64,000 nt of DNA from CAZWCE01 sp964632505. Its GTDB lineage: Bacteria > Planctomycetota > Planctomycetia > Pirellulales > Thermoguttaceae. Shown here piece after piece: positions 43,933 through 53,663 of the stretch. The notes below the pieces were generated by a model that saw nothing but the letters and a program-made list of their open reading frames with translations, did not search any database and was not told the origin of the DNA. A program made the translations under genes and the position numbers. Within the stretch, counting starts at the first letter, position 1. Every line of letters starts with the position of its first letter. The stretch spans positions 62,001 to 126,000 of the forward strand of contig CAZWCE010000010.1 in the NCBI GenBank assembly GCA_964632505.1. The letters run 5' to 3'.

Positions 43933-44475
43933 TCAAGGCAAGGCGTTTCCATCGCACCGCCGGGCGAGCTCTTCGGCGATCTCCTCGGCGATTCGGGCGA
44001 CCGTGCGACCGTCGGTCGTGATTTCGAGGTGCGACGTCTCACGATAGACCGGCGAACGACGCTCGAGCATGTGTTCGATCTCCGCCGCCGGGGAAAGCTG
44101 CGTCAAGCTGGGGCGGGTTTCCGCACTCGACTGATCTCCACCGATCCGTTCGAGAATCGTCTCCGGCGACGCGGTCAGCCAGACGACCGTCCCCGATTTC
44201 CGAAGCAACGATTGCGTCTCCGGGCGCATCGGAGCGCCGCCGCCGGTGGAGAGGATCACCGGCTCTTCACTCAGAAGCAGATCGGCGATCGCCTCCACTT
44301 CCAGGTCGCGGAACACCGGCTCTCCGTCGTCCTGAAAAATCCGGGCGATCGTCTTCCCGGCCCGCTGCTCCACCACCTGGTCGCTGTCGAACCAGGGAAT
44401 CCCGAGCCGTTGCGATAATTCCAAAGCCACCGACGTCTTGCCCGTCGCTCGATATCCGATCAGAATCACATTCAT
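43933..44475 (-). CDS. aroK: Shikimate kinase
   Basis: 180 residues. Start MNVILIGYRATGKTSVALEL carries the P-loop GxxxTGKT. 'WFDSDQVVEQRAGKTIARIF' holds the shikimate-binding Asp, 'GEPVFRDLEVEAI' the conserved Phe-Arg-Glu run, and 'VILSTGGGAPM' the GGG loop. 'ETRPSLTQL' is the lid arginine region. It phosphorylates shikimate with ATP. It starts 32 bp after the aroDE fusion stop; the pair probably forms one transcript with the peptidase gene. Confidence 0.94.
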   Translation of the reverse strand: MNVILIGYRATGKTSVALELSQRLGIPWFDSDQVVEQRAGKTIARIFQDDGEPVFRDLEVEAIADLLLSEEPVILSTGGGAPMRPETQSLLRKSGTVVWLTASPETILERIGGDQSSAETRPSLTQLSPAAEIEHMLERRSPVYRETSHLEITTDGRTVARIAEEIAEELARRCDGNALP

Positions 44476-44507
44476 ACGCTGAAAACCGTCCTCTTCCTTC
44501 CCGTCGC

Positions 44508-45998
44508 TCACATCCGAACCGCTGAGGTCTGCTGCTTGACGACCCGGCGCATGAGGCTGGCCGAACAACGCTGACCGGTGAACAACTTGAACTGGAGACA
44601 TCCCTGGCCGACGAACATCTCGACCCCACTGACGACCCGGCATCCCTTCATGCGGGCATTTTTGAGCAGGAGCGTATTCTCCGGATTATAGACCGCGTCG
44701 AAAACCAGCATCCCTTCATGCAAGTGGCGTTTGGAGAACGGCGTTTCGTCGACGTTCGGATGCATGCCCACCGGCGTGCAGTTCGCCAGAATGTTGACCC
44801 GAAGACCATGACGTAGGTCCCAATCGCAGACATCGATCTCCAAAGCGTCGGCCACTTCCTTCGCATGTTTGTCTTGGGTATCGGCGATCGCCACTTTCGC
44901 ACCCTGCTCGCGGAGGCCGTAGGCGAGGGCCTTGCCCGCTCCCCCCGCGCCGAGCACCAGGGCCGACTTTCCATCGATCGGGCTCTTGCCTTCCTCGTCG
45001 CGTCCGCCGAATCCCATCTCGATGGCGATGACCGCCGCGGCGTAGTCGGTATTGTAGCCCAACCGCTCGTAACCGTCGAAAATGACGGTATTGCATGCGC
45101 CGATGGCATCGACCGCCGGATCGCGGTTCGTCAGGTAATCCATGATCGCCACCTTGTGGGGAATCGTCACACTGATGCCGGAAATCCCCAGCTCCGGAGC
45201 CACCTTCACGAACGTGTCCAAATCCTCCGGCGGAACCAGCAGCGGCAGATAAACCCGGTTCATCTTGGCTTCGGCGAAGGCGGCGTTGTGGATGTGCGGG
45301 CTGAGGCTGTGTCCCACGGGGGAGGCGATCACCCCGAAGATTTCGGTCCGCTCGTCGATCGTATCGTAACGATAAAGATCGCGCATCGTGGCGTAGTCGA
45401 GCATGCCGGGAGCGATGCGGCGCTCTTCCAGAAAGGTGGCGTAAGTGAAAGGAGCGCCGAACTTGCCGCCGAGCATCCGACTGGCCAGCCCGATCTCGTC
45501 CATGCAGATGCCGATCGTGGGAACTTCGCTGTTCTTGACCAATTGAAGCATCTTCAAAATGTCGGCGTAACCGGACGGCTTCGCCGCGATCTTGACGATG
45601 TCGGCGTCTTTTTTCGCCATCGCCGCGTGCAGCCCGTCGAGATCTTCCGGCATGCCCTTGGTGTCGTGATGGCTGATGATCCGCCGGGTCGAACCGTAAC
45701 GGGGAATGCTCTGGGCGATGTCCTCCTCAAGATCGACGTAATCCACCCCCTCGGCGATCGCTGCCCGCAGAAGCCGCTGGCGGACCTCTTCCGAATGACG
45801 CCATTGGCCGCCATCTTCACGTCGCCGCGCGGTAAAGACCAGCGGGGTGGGGCGCTCCTTCAGAAGCCGAGTCAGATCGGGATCGCGACGCAGAAAATCG
45901 ATCCGGTATTCCACCAGCTCCACCCCGTCGTCGGCGAGACGCTGGTGTTCGGCGATCATCCGTTTATGGGTCCCACAGGCGATGCTTGCACAGATCAT
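44508..45998 (-). CDS. aroDE: Bifunctional 3-dehydroquinate dehydratase/shikimate dehydrogenase
   Basis: 496 residues, two enzymes in one chain. Residues 1-210: type I dehydroquinase with H111 in 'RIISHHDTKGMP' and the Schiff-base lysine K136 in 'IVKIAAKPSG'. Residues 218-496: shikimate dehydrogenase with 'PVGHSLSPHIHNAAF', K282 in 'SVTIPHK', D318 in 'YNTDYAAAV' and the NADP loop 'VLGAGGAGKALAYGL'. It converts 3-dehydroquinate to shikimate. Such fusions are known in plants, chlamydiae and planctomycetes. aroK follows directly, giving three consecutive pathway steps. Confidence 0.95.
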   Translation of the reverse strand: MICASIACGTHKRMIAEHQRLADDGVELVEYRIDFLRRDPDLTRLLKERPTPLVFTARRREDGGQWRHSEEVRQRLLRAAIAEGVDYVDLEEDIAQSIPRYGSTRRIISHHDTKGMPEDLDGLHAAMAKKDADIVKIAAKPSGYADILKMLQLVKNSEVPTIGICMDEIGLASRMLGGKFGAPFTYATFLEERRIAPGMLDYATMRDLYRYDTIDERTEIFGVIASPVGHSLSPHIHNAAFAEAKMNRVYLPLLVPPEDLDTFVKVAPELGISGISVTIPHKVAIMDYLTNRDPAVDAIGACNTVIFDGYERLGYNTDYAAAVIAIEMGFGGRDEEGKSPIDGKSALVLGAGGAGKALAYGLREQGAKVAIADTQDKHAKEVADALEIDVCDWDLRHGLRVNILANCTPVGMHPNVDETPFSKRHLHEGMLVFDAVYNPENTLLLKNARMKGCRVVSGVEMFVGQGCLQFKLFTGQRCSASLMRRVVKQQTSAVRM

Positions 45999-46221
45999 GT
46001 CGTGATCACTCGTTTCTCTCTACCCGGTTCGCGTGTCGGCTCGGGAACGTCGCCGACCGGAGGTTCCCCCCCATCATTTCCATTTTCCGTACGGCGTGGA
46101 AACCTTCCGGGGAAAATCACTGAAAATACCCGTTAAAAGTAATATAACTCTTATTTCAGGCATGTCCAGAGATCCCCGGGAGATGGCGGGAAGGAAGGGC
46201 CCCTCGGCGGCCGTAGAATCG

Positions 46222-48249
46222 TCAGGTCCGGTGGAACCGGCGGTCGAGCTCACGGCAGGAGAAAACGAGCATGGACGGCCGTCCGTGCGGGCAGTGGTGG
46301 ATGTCGCTCACGCCTTCCGCCTCCTCCAGCAAGGAGAGCACCTCCTCGCCGTCGAGCCGGTCGCCCGCCTTGATCGCCGCCTTGCAGGCCATCGTTTGCA
46401 GCAAGGCCTCGAGGAGTTTCTCCCGATCGGGCTCCGCTTCCGCCTCCGCCAGCGGCTCGAGCAATCCACGCAAAATTTCCCCCGGTCTAACCTTACGAAA
46501 AATTGAAGGATAACTCGAAACCAGAAGTGTCGTCCCCCCGAATGGGTCGACTTTCACCCCCAATTCCAAAAGGAGTTCTCGGTGCTCCATCGCGCAGGCG
46601 ATCTCCGCGGGACTCAAATCGACCGGCTCGGGCACCAGCAACTGCTGTGCCTCGATCTTGCCGGCCTCCATCCGGCGCTGGAGCTGCTCGTAGAGGATCC
46701 GCTCGTGCAATGCGTGCTGGTCGATGATCGCGACCCCCTCTTCGGTCGAAGTGACCAGATAGCGATCATGCGACTGGAAAACCGGACGCCCCCGGTAGGC
46801 CGTCTCGGTCGTCGGGCGGGAAATCCCCTCTCGCGGCTCCGAGGAAGGAACTTCCGCGGCCTCCTCCGGCGAAGCGACCTGCCGGGCCGCTTCGAGAAAT
46901 TCGGCGTTGGGATCCTCGCCGGAAGGCCCCCGTTTGCGAGGACCGGACACCGGCGCGATCGAGTGCATCCGAAGGGGAGAAGAACCCGAGAGACCTTCTT
47001 CTCGGCTCGCACGCCGCTCGACCGGCCGCACCTTCTCCGAGGCGCCGAACAGACCGGTGTGCCGCGTGACCGACTCCGACCCGCCCGACTCCTTGCCGGT
47101 GCCCTCCTCGAGTTTTCCCTTCGCCCAAGCGACCACTTCTTGGCGAATCGCCTCGCTCCGATCCTGGTGATGGGCCGAGCGGGGATCCCGCGCCTTGTCC
47201 GCATCAAGCCAAGGGGCCGCCGGCTCCTTTTCCGACGATGCCCCCGGCCGGGCAGTCAGATCGCTCGTCAGGAAACGATCCCGGATCGCACCGAGCAGTT
47301 GCCGGTAAAGCTGACCGCCGTCGAGAAAGCGAACCTCCATCTTCGTCGGATGCACGTTCACGTCGACCACCTCCGGCGGCATCTCCAGGTGCAAAAAGGC
47401 GATCGGGTAACGCCCGGTGGTCATCAGGCCGCGATAGGCTTCACTCAGCGCATGTTGCAGCGCCCGATCTCGAATACTGCGGCCGTTCAAGAAGAGATAC
47501 TGCATCCGATTGTTGCTGCGGCTCTGACTCGGATGGGCCACCATGCCCCGGAGCACCACTTCGCCGTGCCGACTCTCGACCGGAAGCAGGCTCTCGGCCA
47601 AGGAACGTCCCGCGATGCCGGCGATGCGTTCGACCATCGACTGTCCCGAGGGCAACTCCAGCAGGGTCCGGCCGTTGTGTTGGAAGGTGAAATGCACTTC
47701 CGGGTGCGGGATCGCCAACCGGTGGACCGCCTCGGTCACATGGCTCAACTCCGTCTGTATCGAGCGGAGATATTTCTTGCGAACCGGGGTGTTGAAGAAG
47801 AGATTCCGGACCTCGATCGTCGTGCCGACCGGCCCCCCCGACGGCTGACGACGGACCACCTCGCCCCCCTCGCATTGGAGCAGGCACCCTTCGGGGGACT
47901 CGGCCGTGCGGCTGGTGATCCGCGCGTGACTGACCTCCACGACCGAGGCGAGGGCTTCGCCGCGAAAGCCGAGCGTGGCGACGCGGAACAGATCATCCAC
48001 CCCGGCGATCTTGCTGGTCGCATGCGGGGCGATCGCCAGCTCCATCTCGTCGGGGGCGATGCCGCTGCCGTTGTCGACGATGCGGATCAATTCGGTGCCG
48101 CCCTTCTCAATGGCGATGTCGATTCGCGTGGCACCGGCGTCCAGCGCGTTCTCCACCAGCTCCTTCACCACGCTCGCGGGTCGCTCAATCACCTCGCCGG
48201 CGGCGATCTTGTTGATCATACTCTTCGACAAAGGTCGTATCGTTGGCAT
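46222..48249 (-). CDS. mutL: DNA mismatch repair protein MutL
   Basis: 675 residues from the ATG at 48249 (AGAGG upstream). GHKL ATPase motifs: 'VVKELVENALDAGATRIDI', 'VDNGSGIAPDEM', 'HATSKI', 'TLGFRGEALASV'. The middle (~330-470) is a variable linker. The C-terminal domain has DQHALHERILYE, which satisfies the DQHA(x)2E(x)4E endonuclease motif, and 'ACKAAIKAGD' and 'CPHGRPS'. So this is a nicking MutL, as in bacteria without MutH. It sits upstream of aroDE in the transcription direction, with a 223-bp gap. Confidence 0.95.
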   Translation of the reverse strand: MPTIRPLSKSMINKIAAGEVIERPASVVKELVENALDAGATRIDIAIEKGGTELIRIVDNGSGIAPDEMELAIAPHATSKIAGVDDLFRVATLGFRGEALASVVEVSHARITSRTAESPEGCLLQCEGGEVVRRQPSGGPVGTTIEVRNLFFNTPVRKKYLRSIQTELSHVTEAVHRLAIPHPEVHFTFQHNGRTLLELPSGQSMVERIAGIAGRSLAESLLPVESRHGEVVLRGMVAHPSQSRSNNRMQYLFLNGRSIRDRALQHALSEAYRGLMTTGRYPIAFLHLEMPPEVVDVNVHPTKMEVRFLDGGQLYRQLLGAIRDRFLTSDLTARPGASSEKEPAAPWLDADKARDPRSAHHQDRSEAIRQEVVAWAKGKLEEGTGKESGGSESVTRHTGLFGASEKVRPVERRASREEGLSGSSPLRMHSIAPVSGPRKRGPSGEDPNAEFLEAARQVASPEEAAEVPSSEPREGISRPTTETAYRGRPVFQSHDRYLVTSTEEGVAIIDQHALHERILYEQLQRRMEAGKIEAQQLLVPEPVDLSPAEIACAMEHRELLLELGVKVDPFGGTTLLVSSYPSIFRKVRPGEILRGLLEPLAEAEAEPDREKLLEALLQTMACKAAIKAGDRLDGEEVLSLLEEAEGVSDIHHCPHGRPSMLVFSCRELDRRFHRT

Positions 48250-48279
48250 TCCGTTCCTCTGATTCCCGGCATCCATGAA

Positions 48280-48975
48280 CTATAGGGGAATGGTCACATC
48301 CTCATGAAGGAGTCGTTGATCTTCTCCCGGCTTGATGGGATCGGGGAAAAGGAGTGAGTCGGCGAGGGACCATACTCCCATCAACAGGGTGAACGCAAAT
48401 ATCACGGTGATCGCGCATCCGATCAATGACGGAATCACCGCCCAGTAGAGTCGCCGCTTTCCGGAAAGCGAGAGAGGATACTCCCACGCCCGAAACCACT
48501 GGTAAACGGCCACAATCGCAAGCGGAGGAAAAAAGATCATTCCGAAGAGGGAAGCATACCAAGCTCTTCGAGCCAGGGCGTCGCCCTCGATTTGGAGATC
48601 TTCTCGGTCGCGTTCCTCCTCGTCCTCCGTCGGGTCCTCTTCCTCGTCGAAAGACATCTCTTGGAAGGGGTGCGGCGGGGGAGTCTCAATGAGCGCCGCG
48701 GCCCGGTCAGCTTGCTCCCGCGGCACCATCAACTTGATGCCTCCGGTGGCGTTGTTGTAGTGCCAGAAGAGCGTGCCCATCATGTCCCCCTCGACGAACA
48801 CGGATATTCCCTGTTCCCGCAATACCGAAGCCATGTGCTGGGCTTGGTACTCGTGCCAGTAGGAGGCCACCTGCACCAGTTCGGCGGCGTCTCCCTTCTC
48901 GGGCGCGGAGGGGAGGTCCGGCGGGGAGTTTTCGCCCGCCTCCTTCCGGCCGGGGTGCTTCGAGGGATGTTCCAC
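48280..48975 (-). CDS. Membrane protein with DUF2007-like domain
   Basis: 231 residues from a GTG at 48975 (AGGAAG 6 nt upstream). A Lys/Pro/Glu-rich N-terminus precedes a DUF2007-like alpha/beta unit (LVQVASYWHEYQAQHMASVL, REQGISVFVEGDMMG, GIKLMVPREQADRAAALIE). An acidic linker (DEEEDPTEDEEERDRED) and two membrane segments follow (IFFPPLAIVAVYQWF, IPSLIGCAITVIFAFTLLMG). DUF2007 is proposed to bind proteins or small ligands. The 30-bp gap to mutL suggests co-transcription. Function unknown. Confidence 0.75.
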   Translation of the reverse strand: MEHPSKHPGRKEAGENSPPDLPSAPEKGDAAELVQVASYWHEYQAQHMASVLREQGISVFVEGDMMGTLFWHYNNATGGIKLMVPREQADRAAALIETPPPHPFQEMSFDEEEDPTEDEEERDREDLQIEGDALARRAWYASLFGMIFFPPLAIVAVYQWFRAWEYPLSLSGKRRLYWAVIPSLIGCAITVIFAFTLLMGVWSLADSLLFPDPIKPGEDQRLLHEDVTIPL

Positions 48976-49024
48976 GAGAGACTTCCTATCGGTTCCAACA
49001 GGAGCGGCGTATCCGAGGCGTTTT

Positions 49025-50467
49025 TTAGGTGAGTTCGTATTCCTTGATTTTCCGGTACAGGGTCCTCTCGCCGATGCCGAGCATCTTGGCCGCCTCTTCG
49101 CGGTTGCCGGAAGCAGCCTGGAGGGTCTCGGCAATGAACAGGCGTTCCACTTCGGCCATCGGCTTGCCGACCAGCCGCGCGAGTGTCGCCCCGGCGGTCG
49201 GTTCGGCCACCTCGTCGCGTTCGGTCATCTCCTCCGGGAGATCGTCCACGTCGAGCAGTTCGTCGAAGTCGACCACCACCATGCTCTCGATCGCGTTTCG
49301 GAGCTGCCGCACGTTCCCCGGCCAGTCGTAGGCGAACAGGCGACGCCGCGCCTCCTGGGTCACTCCCTTGATCTTCTTGCCGTGTTTCTTGCTGAACATC
49401 TTCAGAAAGTGGTCGATCAACACCGGAATGTCGCTGCTCCGCTGGCGGAGATTCGGAATCCGGATCGTCACCACCTTGAGCCGGTGGTACAGGTCCCGCC
49501 GGAACGAACCCGACTCGAGCGACTCCTTCAGGTCGCGGTTGGTCGCCGAAATGAGCCGCACGTTGACCTTGATCGAGTCGTTCGAACCGACCCGGGTGAT
49601 CTCGCCGTTCTCCAACACCCGCAACAGCTTGATCTGCGTCGCCATCGGCATGTCGCCGACCTCGTCGAGGAAGAGGGTCCCGCCGTTGGCGTATTCGAAC
49701 TTGCCGACGCGGTCGGAGGTGGCGTCGGTGAAGGCGCCTTTGACGTGCCCGAACAACTCGCTCTCGAGGATGTTCTCGCTCAGCGCCGCGCAATTCAACG
49801 CGACAAACGGCTTGCTCTTGCGGGGACTGTTCTGGTGCAGCGCCTGGGCGACCAGCTCCTTGCCGGTGCCCGTCTCTCCCTGGATCAACACCGCCGCGTC
49901 GGTCGGGGCGATTCGCTTGAGTCGCTCCACCAGCGAGTGCATCTGCGGGCTGTTGCCGATGACCCCCTCGAAACCGAAACGCTCATCGAGCCGGCGCTGC
50001 AACTCCAGGTTGATCCGGCGGAGCCGCGTGCTCTCGGCCGCCCGCTGGACGGCCACCCGAAACTCCTTCATATTCAGCGGCTTGACCAGGTAGTTGAACG
50101 CCCCCTGCCGCATCGACTCGACCGCCACGTTCACCGAACCGGGGCCGTCGACCTTGCCGGTCATCATGATCACTTCCGTTTCGGGAGCCATCTCCTTGGA
50201 AGCCTTGAGGATGTGGATGCCGCTCTCCGGCTTCTCCAGCTTCATGTCGGTCACGATCACATCGAACAGTCGCGAGGGCAACAGTTCCATCGCCTCCGAT
50301 TCGGTCCCGGCGATCCGGCACTCCGCTTCGAGCGCCTCGAGCGTCTCGGCGAGCGTTTCGGCCAGCGCCCGGTCGTCGTCGACCAGCAGTACCTGAAGCG
50401 GATGGTCCTCGATCTGTTGGGCGAGCTTTTCCTTTTCCCGGGCTTCCTTCGATTTGGTGGATGTCAT
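49025..50467 (-). CDS. NtrC-family sigma-54-dependent response regulator
   Basis: 480 residues from the ATG at 50467 (AAGG upstream; an ATG five codons earlier is less likely). Receiver domain ~23-145 with phospho-acceptor D74 in 'VIVTDMKLEKP'. AAA+ domain ~165-395: Walker A GETGTGKE (197-204), sigma-54 contact loop GAFTDA (244-249, standard GAFTGA), Walker B 'TLFLDEVGDM' and 'DWPGNVRQLRN'. C-terminal Fis-type helix-turn-helix ~437-478 (EEAAKMLGIGERTLYRKIKE). Paired with the kinase just upstream. It is a candidate activator of the sigma-54 flagellar operon; this is inference from co-occurrence in the window only. Confidence 0.93.
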   Translation of the reverse strand: MTSTKSKEAREKEKLAQQIEDHPLQVLLVDDDRALAETLAETLEALEAECRIAGTESEAMELLPSRLFDVIVTDMKLEKPESGIHILKASKEMAPETEVIMMTGKVDGPGSVNVAVESMRQGAFNYLVKPLNMKEFRVAVQRAAESTRLRRINLELQRRLDERFGFEGVIGNSPQMHSLVERLKRIAPTDAAVLIQGETGTGKELVAQALHQNSPRKSKPFVALNCAALSENILESELFGHVKGAFTDATSDRVGKFEYANGGTLFLDEVGDMPMATQIKLLRVLENGEITRVGSNDSIKVNVRLISATNRDLKESLESGSFRRDLYHRLKVVTIRIPNLRQRSSDIPVLIDHFLKMFSKKHGKKIKGVTQEARRRLFAYDWPGNVRQLRNAIESMVVVDFDELLDVDDLPEEMTERDEVAEPTAGATLARLVGKPMAEVERLFIAETLQAASGNREEAAKMLGIGERTLYRKIKEYELT

Positions 50468-50641
50468 CCGGTTACCTTGCATGGAACGTGAGGAAATAAT
50501 CGAAAGCGATCGGAGCCCCTTCAGGAAAAGACGAGGGAGCGTCCACCGCGCTGGGCACTTGGAAAGACCGCCGGAAGCGGGAGCACAGAGTCCGGTTCAT
50601 GACGTGCGATTATAAGGGCAAACATGGACGCGGGAAAGCAC

Positions 50642-51427
50642 TCACTCCGATGTCTCGGGAGGTTCCGGCGTTTCCGACGCCTCGGATGTTTCGCCGGCAA
50701 GGCGGGCCAAACTCGGCAAAACCAAGGTGAATTGGGTTCCTTGCCCCGGCTCGCTTTGCAGAAGGATCCGCCCGCCGTGGGCCTCGATGATCTTCCGGAC
50801 CGTCGGAAGCCCAAGCCCCGAGCCCCCCTGCTTGGTCGAAAAGAACGGGTCGAAGATGTGTTCCTGCACCTTCGGATCGATCCCCTCGCCGGTATCGATC
50901 AGGTCGATCGCCACCCAATCCTTGGCCAATCGGGTCCGGACCGCTAATTCGCCTCCGTCGGGCATCGCCTGCTGGGCGTTGAGCACCAGGTTCAGCAGCG
51001 CCCGGTGGAACGACTTCCGATCCAAGAGCACCGAGGGCAGATCGCTCGCGAAGAACTCGATCACCTCGATGCCGTTCTCCTCGGCCTGGGGGCGGAAAAA
51101 ATCGAGAACTTCCCGCAAAATGCCGTTCGGATCGGTCGGTTCGAGCTGATGCTTATGCGCCCGGGCGAAGTTGAGAAAATCGTTCAACAGCTCGTCGAGT
51201 CGGGCACATTCCTGCTGCATCACCTGGATTTTCCGGAGCGAGCGTCGTTCCTTCGGGGTCTCGGGCGATTCGAACTCCTCGGCCAGAAGCTCCATATTCA
51301 GGCGGATCGTCGAGAGAGGGTTCTTGATCTCATGAGCCAATCCGCCGGCGAGCTGCGCAATTTCGGTGTACTGCTCGATGAGCTTCTGCTGGATCTCCTC
51401 GTGGGTTTTCTCGGATGGTGACGACAT
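50642..51427 (-). CDS. Cytosolic histidine kinase
   Basis: 261 residues with no membrane segment and no recognisable sensor domain. The phospho-acceptor is H32 in 'GGLAHEIKNPLSTIRLNMEL'; ATPase boxes are 'NLVLNAQQAMPDGG' (N), 'DLIDTGEGIDP' (G1), 'IFDPFFSTKQGGSGLGL' (F/G2). The C-terminus is a Glu/Pro/Ser repeat (ETSEASETPEPPETSE). It resembles NtrB/FleS-type soluble kinases and is encoded 174 bp upstream of the NtrC-type regulator, so they form a two-component pair. Confidence 0.92.
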   Translation of the reverse strand: MSSPSEKTHEEIQQKLIEQYTEIAQLAGGLAHEIKNPLSTIRLNMELLAEEFESPETPKERRSLRKIQVMQQECARLDELLNDFLNFARAHKHQLEPTDPNGILREVLDFFRPQAEENGIEVIEFFASDLPSVLLDRKSFHRALLNLVLNAQQAMPDGGELAVRTRLAKDWVAIDLIDTGEGIDPKVQEHIFDPFFSTKQGGSGLGLPTVRKIIEAHGGRILLQSEPGQGTQFTLVLPSLARLAGETSEASETPEPPETSE

Positions 51428-51542
51428 GCGGCGGTGTTTCTTGCGGCGGATTTCTCATCCCCCAAAAACGGGAAGAAGCCGTCGGTCCAATGAATTGATG
51501 CTCCACGGGGGAAGTCGCCCCGAGGAGCATGAGCGAGCCGGC

Positions 51543-53663
51543 TCACTCCTGAGAATCATCGTTCTCGTGCATGGCCGCCCGACGACTGAGCTTGACCCGA
51601 TCCTGGTCGTCCACGGCAATCACCTTGACCTCCATCTGATCGCCCACTTTGCAGATATCGTTGACATTGCTGACGTAATCGTCGGAGAGCTCGCTGATGT
51701 GGCAAAGTCCGTCGCGACCGGGGAGGATTTCGACAAACGCGCCGAAATCCTTCACACTGGTGACCTGGCCCTGATAGATTCTCCCGACCTCGACCGACGC
51801 GGTCAGATTCTGGACCTGATCGAGAGCCGCCTGGGCGCTCGTTTCGTCGTGCGAGGCGATGATGACGGTTCCGTCGTCCTCGATATCGATCGACGCCCCG
51901 GTCTCTTCCTGGATCGCACGGATCGTCTTCCCGCCCGGTCCGATGACCAGACCGATCTTGTCGGGGGAAATCTGGATGCGGAACAACCGCGGCGCCCAGG
52001 AGGAGATATCCTCGGCCGGACGGGGAATCGCGGTGAGCATGTTCCGAAGGATTTCGATCCTCGCTTCGCGCGATTGCTGGAGCGTCGCCTCGATGATCTC
52101 GCTGCTGATCCCGTGGATTTTCAGATCGAGCTGGATACCGGTGATGCCGTTCTGGGTCCCGGCGATCTTGAAGTCCATGTCGCCGAAGTGGTCTTCGTCG
52201 CCCACGATGTCGGTGAGCAGGACCCACTTCTCATCTTCCTGGACGAGTCCGACGGAGATCCCCGCGACCGGGTTGGTGATCGGCACGCCGGCGGCCATCA
52301 AGCCGAGGGTCGCCCCGCAGACGGAGGCCATCGAGCTGCTCCCGTTCGATTCGAGGATATCGCTGATGATACGAATGGTGTACGGAAAATCTTCCGGGTC
52401 GGGGAGTACCGGCTTCACACTCCGCTCGGCGAGGGCACCGTGTCCGAATTCCCGGCGACCGGGGCCGCGAATGGGACGACACTCACCCACCGAAAACGGG
52501 GGGAAGTTGTAATCGAGCATGAACTTTTTGGCGTATTCATCGAACAATCCGTCGACACGCTGCTCGTCGCGGGAGGTGCCGAGGGTGACGGTCACCAACG
52601 CCTGGGTTTCGCCCCGCTGGAAGACCGCCGAGCCGTGGACACGCGGGAGCACGTCGATACGGCACTCGATGTCGCGGACGTCCTTCATGCCGCGGCCGTC
52701 CTGCCGCGTGCCGGAGAGGATCATGTCGCGGGCGACCTTCTCTTCGAGATCATGCCAGGCCAGCCCGAAATGTTCCGCATCGTAAGGCGTCTCCACTTCG
52801 GGAGTCGACTCGCCCTCGACCGGTTCCGGAAAGAACTCGTTTTTCGCTTTCTCCCGGACCTCGCTGCAGGCCTCTTGACGGGCGAGCTTGCCTTCGGTGC
52901 GCTTCGCCTCGGCGAACGGTTCGTAATACTTCTCCTTGAGAGAATCGAAAAGGCCTTCGTAGGTGACCGGCGTGAATTCCATCTTTTTCGGTTGCGCCTT
53001 CTCGATCAACTCCTCCTGGAGTTCGGTCAGCGTCTTGATATGCCCATGGGCCTGGTTGATCGCCTCGAACATGATGTCTTCCGACATTTCCCGGGCGAAC
53101 CCCTCGATCATCAGGACCGATTCCTTGTTTCCCGAGACGATCAAGTCGAGATCGCTGAACTCCAACTGATCGTAGGCGGGGAACGGCACGAACTGGCCGT
53201 CGATATACCCCATGCGCACCGAGGCGAGAGGTCCGGCGAAGGGCATCGGAGAAATGGAAAGGGCCGCGGAGGCACCGTTCATGGCGAGGATGTCGGGGTC
53301 GTAGATGCGGTCGCTGGCCAATACATGGGCGATGACCTGCACCTCGTCGAAGAAGCCTTTGGGGAAGAGGGGCCGGATCGGCCGATCGATCAGTCGTGAA
53401 GTGAGCACTTCCTTGAGGGTCGGGCGTCCTTCTCGCTTGATGAATCCGCCGGGGAATTTCCCCGCCGCGGCCACCCGTTCCCGATAATCACACGTCAGAG
53501 GGAAAAAGTCGATTCCCGGTCGAGGCGGGCCGGTGGTGGTGGCGATCAGCACCACGGTCTCCCCGTATCCAACCAGACAACTCGACGTCGCCTGCTTCGC
53601 CAACTCTCCTGTTTCCATCCAAAAGGTACTGTCGCCGATGTTTCTTTCAACTCGAATTTTCAA
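51543..53663 (-). CDS. pnp: Polyribonucleotide nucleotidyltransferase (PNPase)
   Basis: 706 residues from a TTG at 53663, preceded by AGGAAA; this start gives the standard N-terminus with 'METGELAKQATSS'. A longer in-frame extension has no family support. Two RNase PH cores ('PLTCDYRERVAAAGKFPGGF', 'DRPIRPLFP', 'LPRVHGSAVFQRGETQALVT', 'GRREFGHGALAERSVKPVLP'), a KH domain ('DKIGLVIGPGGKTIRAIQEE') and an S1 domain ('GRIYQGQVTSVKDFGAFVEI') follow in the normal order. It degrades RNA 3' to 5' by phosphorolysis. The rpsO-pnp order is classical. Confidence 0.96.
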   Translation of the reverse strand: MKIRVERNIGDSTFWMETGELAKQATSSCLVGYGETVVLIATTTGPPRPGIDFFPLTCDYRERVAAAGKFPGGFIKREGRPTLKEVLTSRLIDRPIRPLFPKGFFDEVQVIAHVLASDRIYDPDILAMNGASAALSISPMPFAGPLASVRMGYIDGQFVPFPAYDQLEFSDLDLIVSGNKESVLMIEGFAREMSEDIMFEAINQAHGHIKTLTELQEELIEKAQPKKMEFTPVTYEGLFDSLKEKYYEPFAEAKRTEGKLARQEACSEVREKAKNEFFPEPVEGESTPEVETPYDAEHFGLAWHDLEEKVARDMILSGTRQDGRGMKDVRDIECRIDVLPRVHGSAVFQRGETQALVTVTLGTSRDEQRVDGLFDEYAKKFMLDYNFPPFSVGECRPIRGPGRREFGHGALAERSVKPVLPDPEDFPYTIRIISDILESNGSSSMASVCGATLGLMAAGVPITNPVAGISVGLVQEDEKWVLLTDIVGDEDHFGDMDFKIAGTQNGITGIQLDLKIHGISSEIIEATLQQSREARIEILRNMLTAIPRPAEDISSWAPRLFRIQISPDKIGLVIGPGGKTIRAIQEETGASIDIEDDGTVIIASHDETSAQAALDQVQNLTASVEVGRIYQGQVTSVKDFGAFVEILPGRDGLCHISELSDDYVSNVNDICKVGDQMEVKVIAVDDQDRVKLSRRAAMHENDDSQE

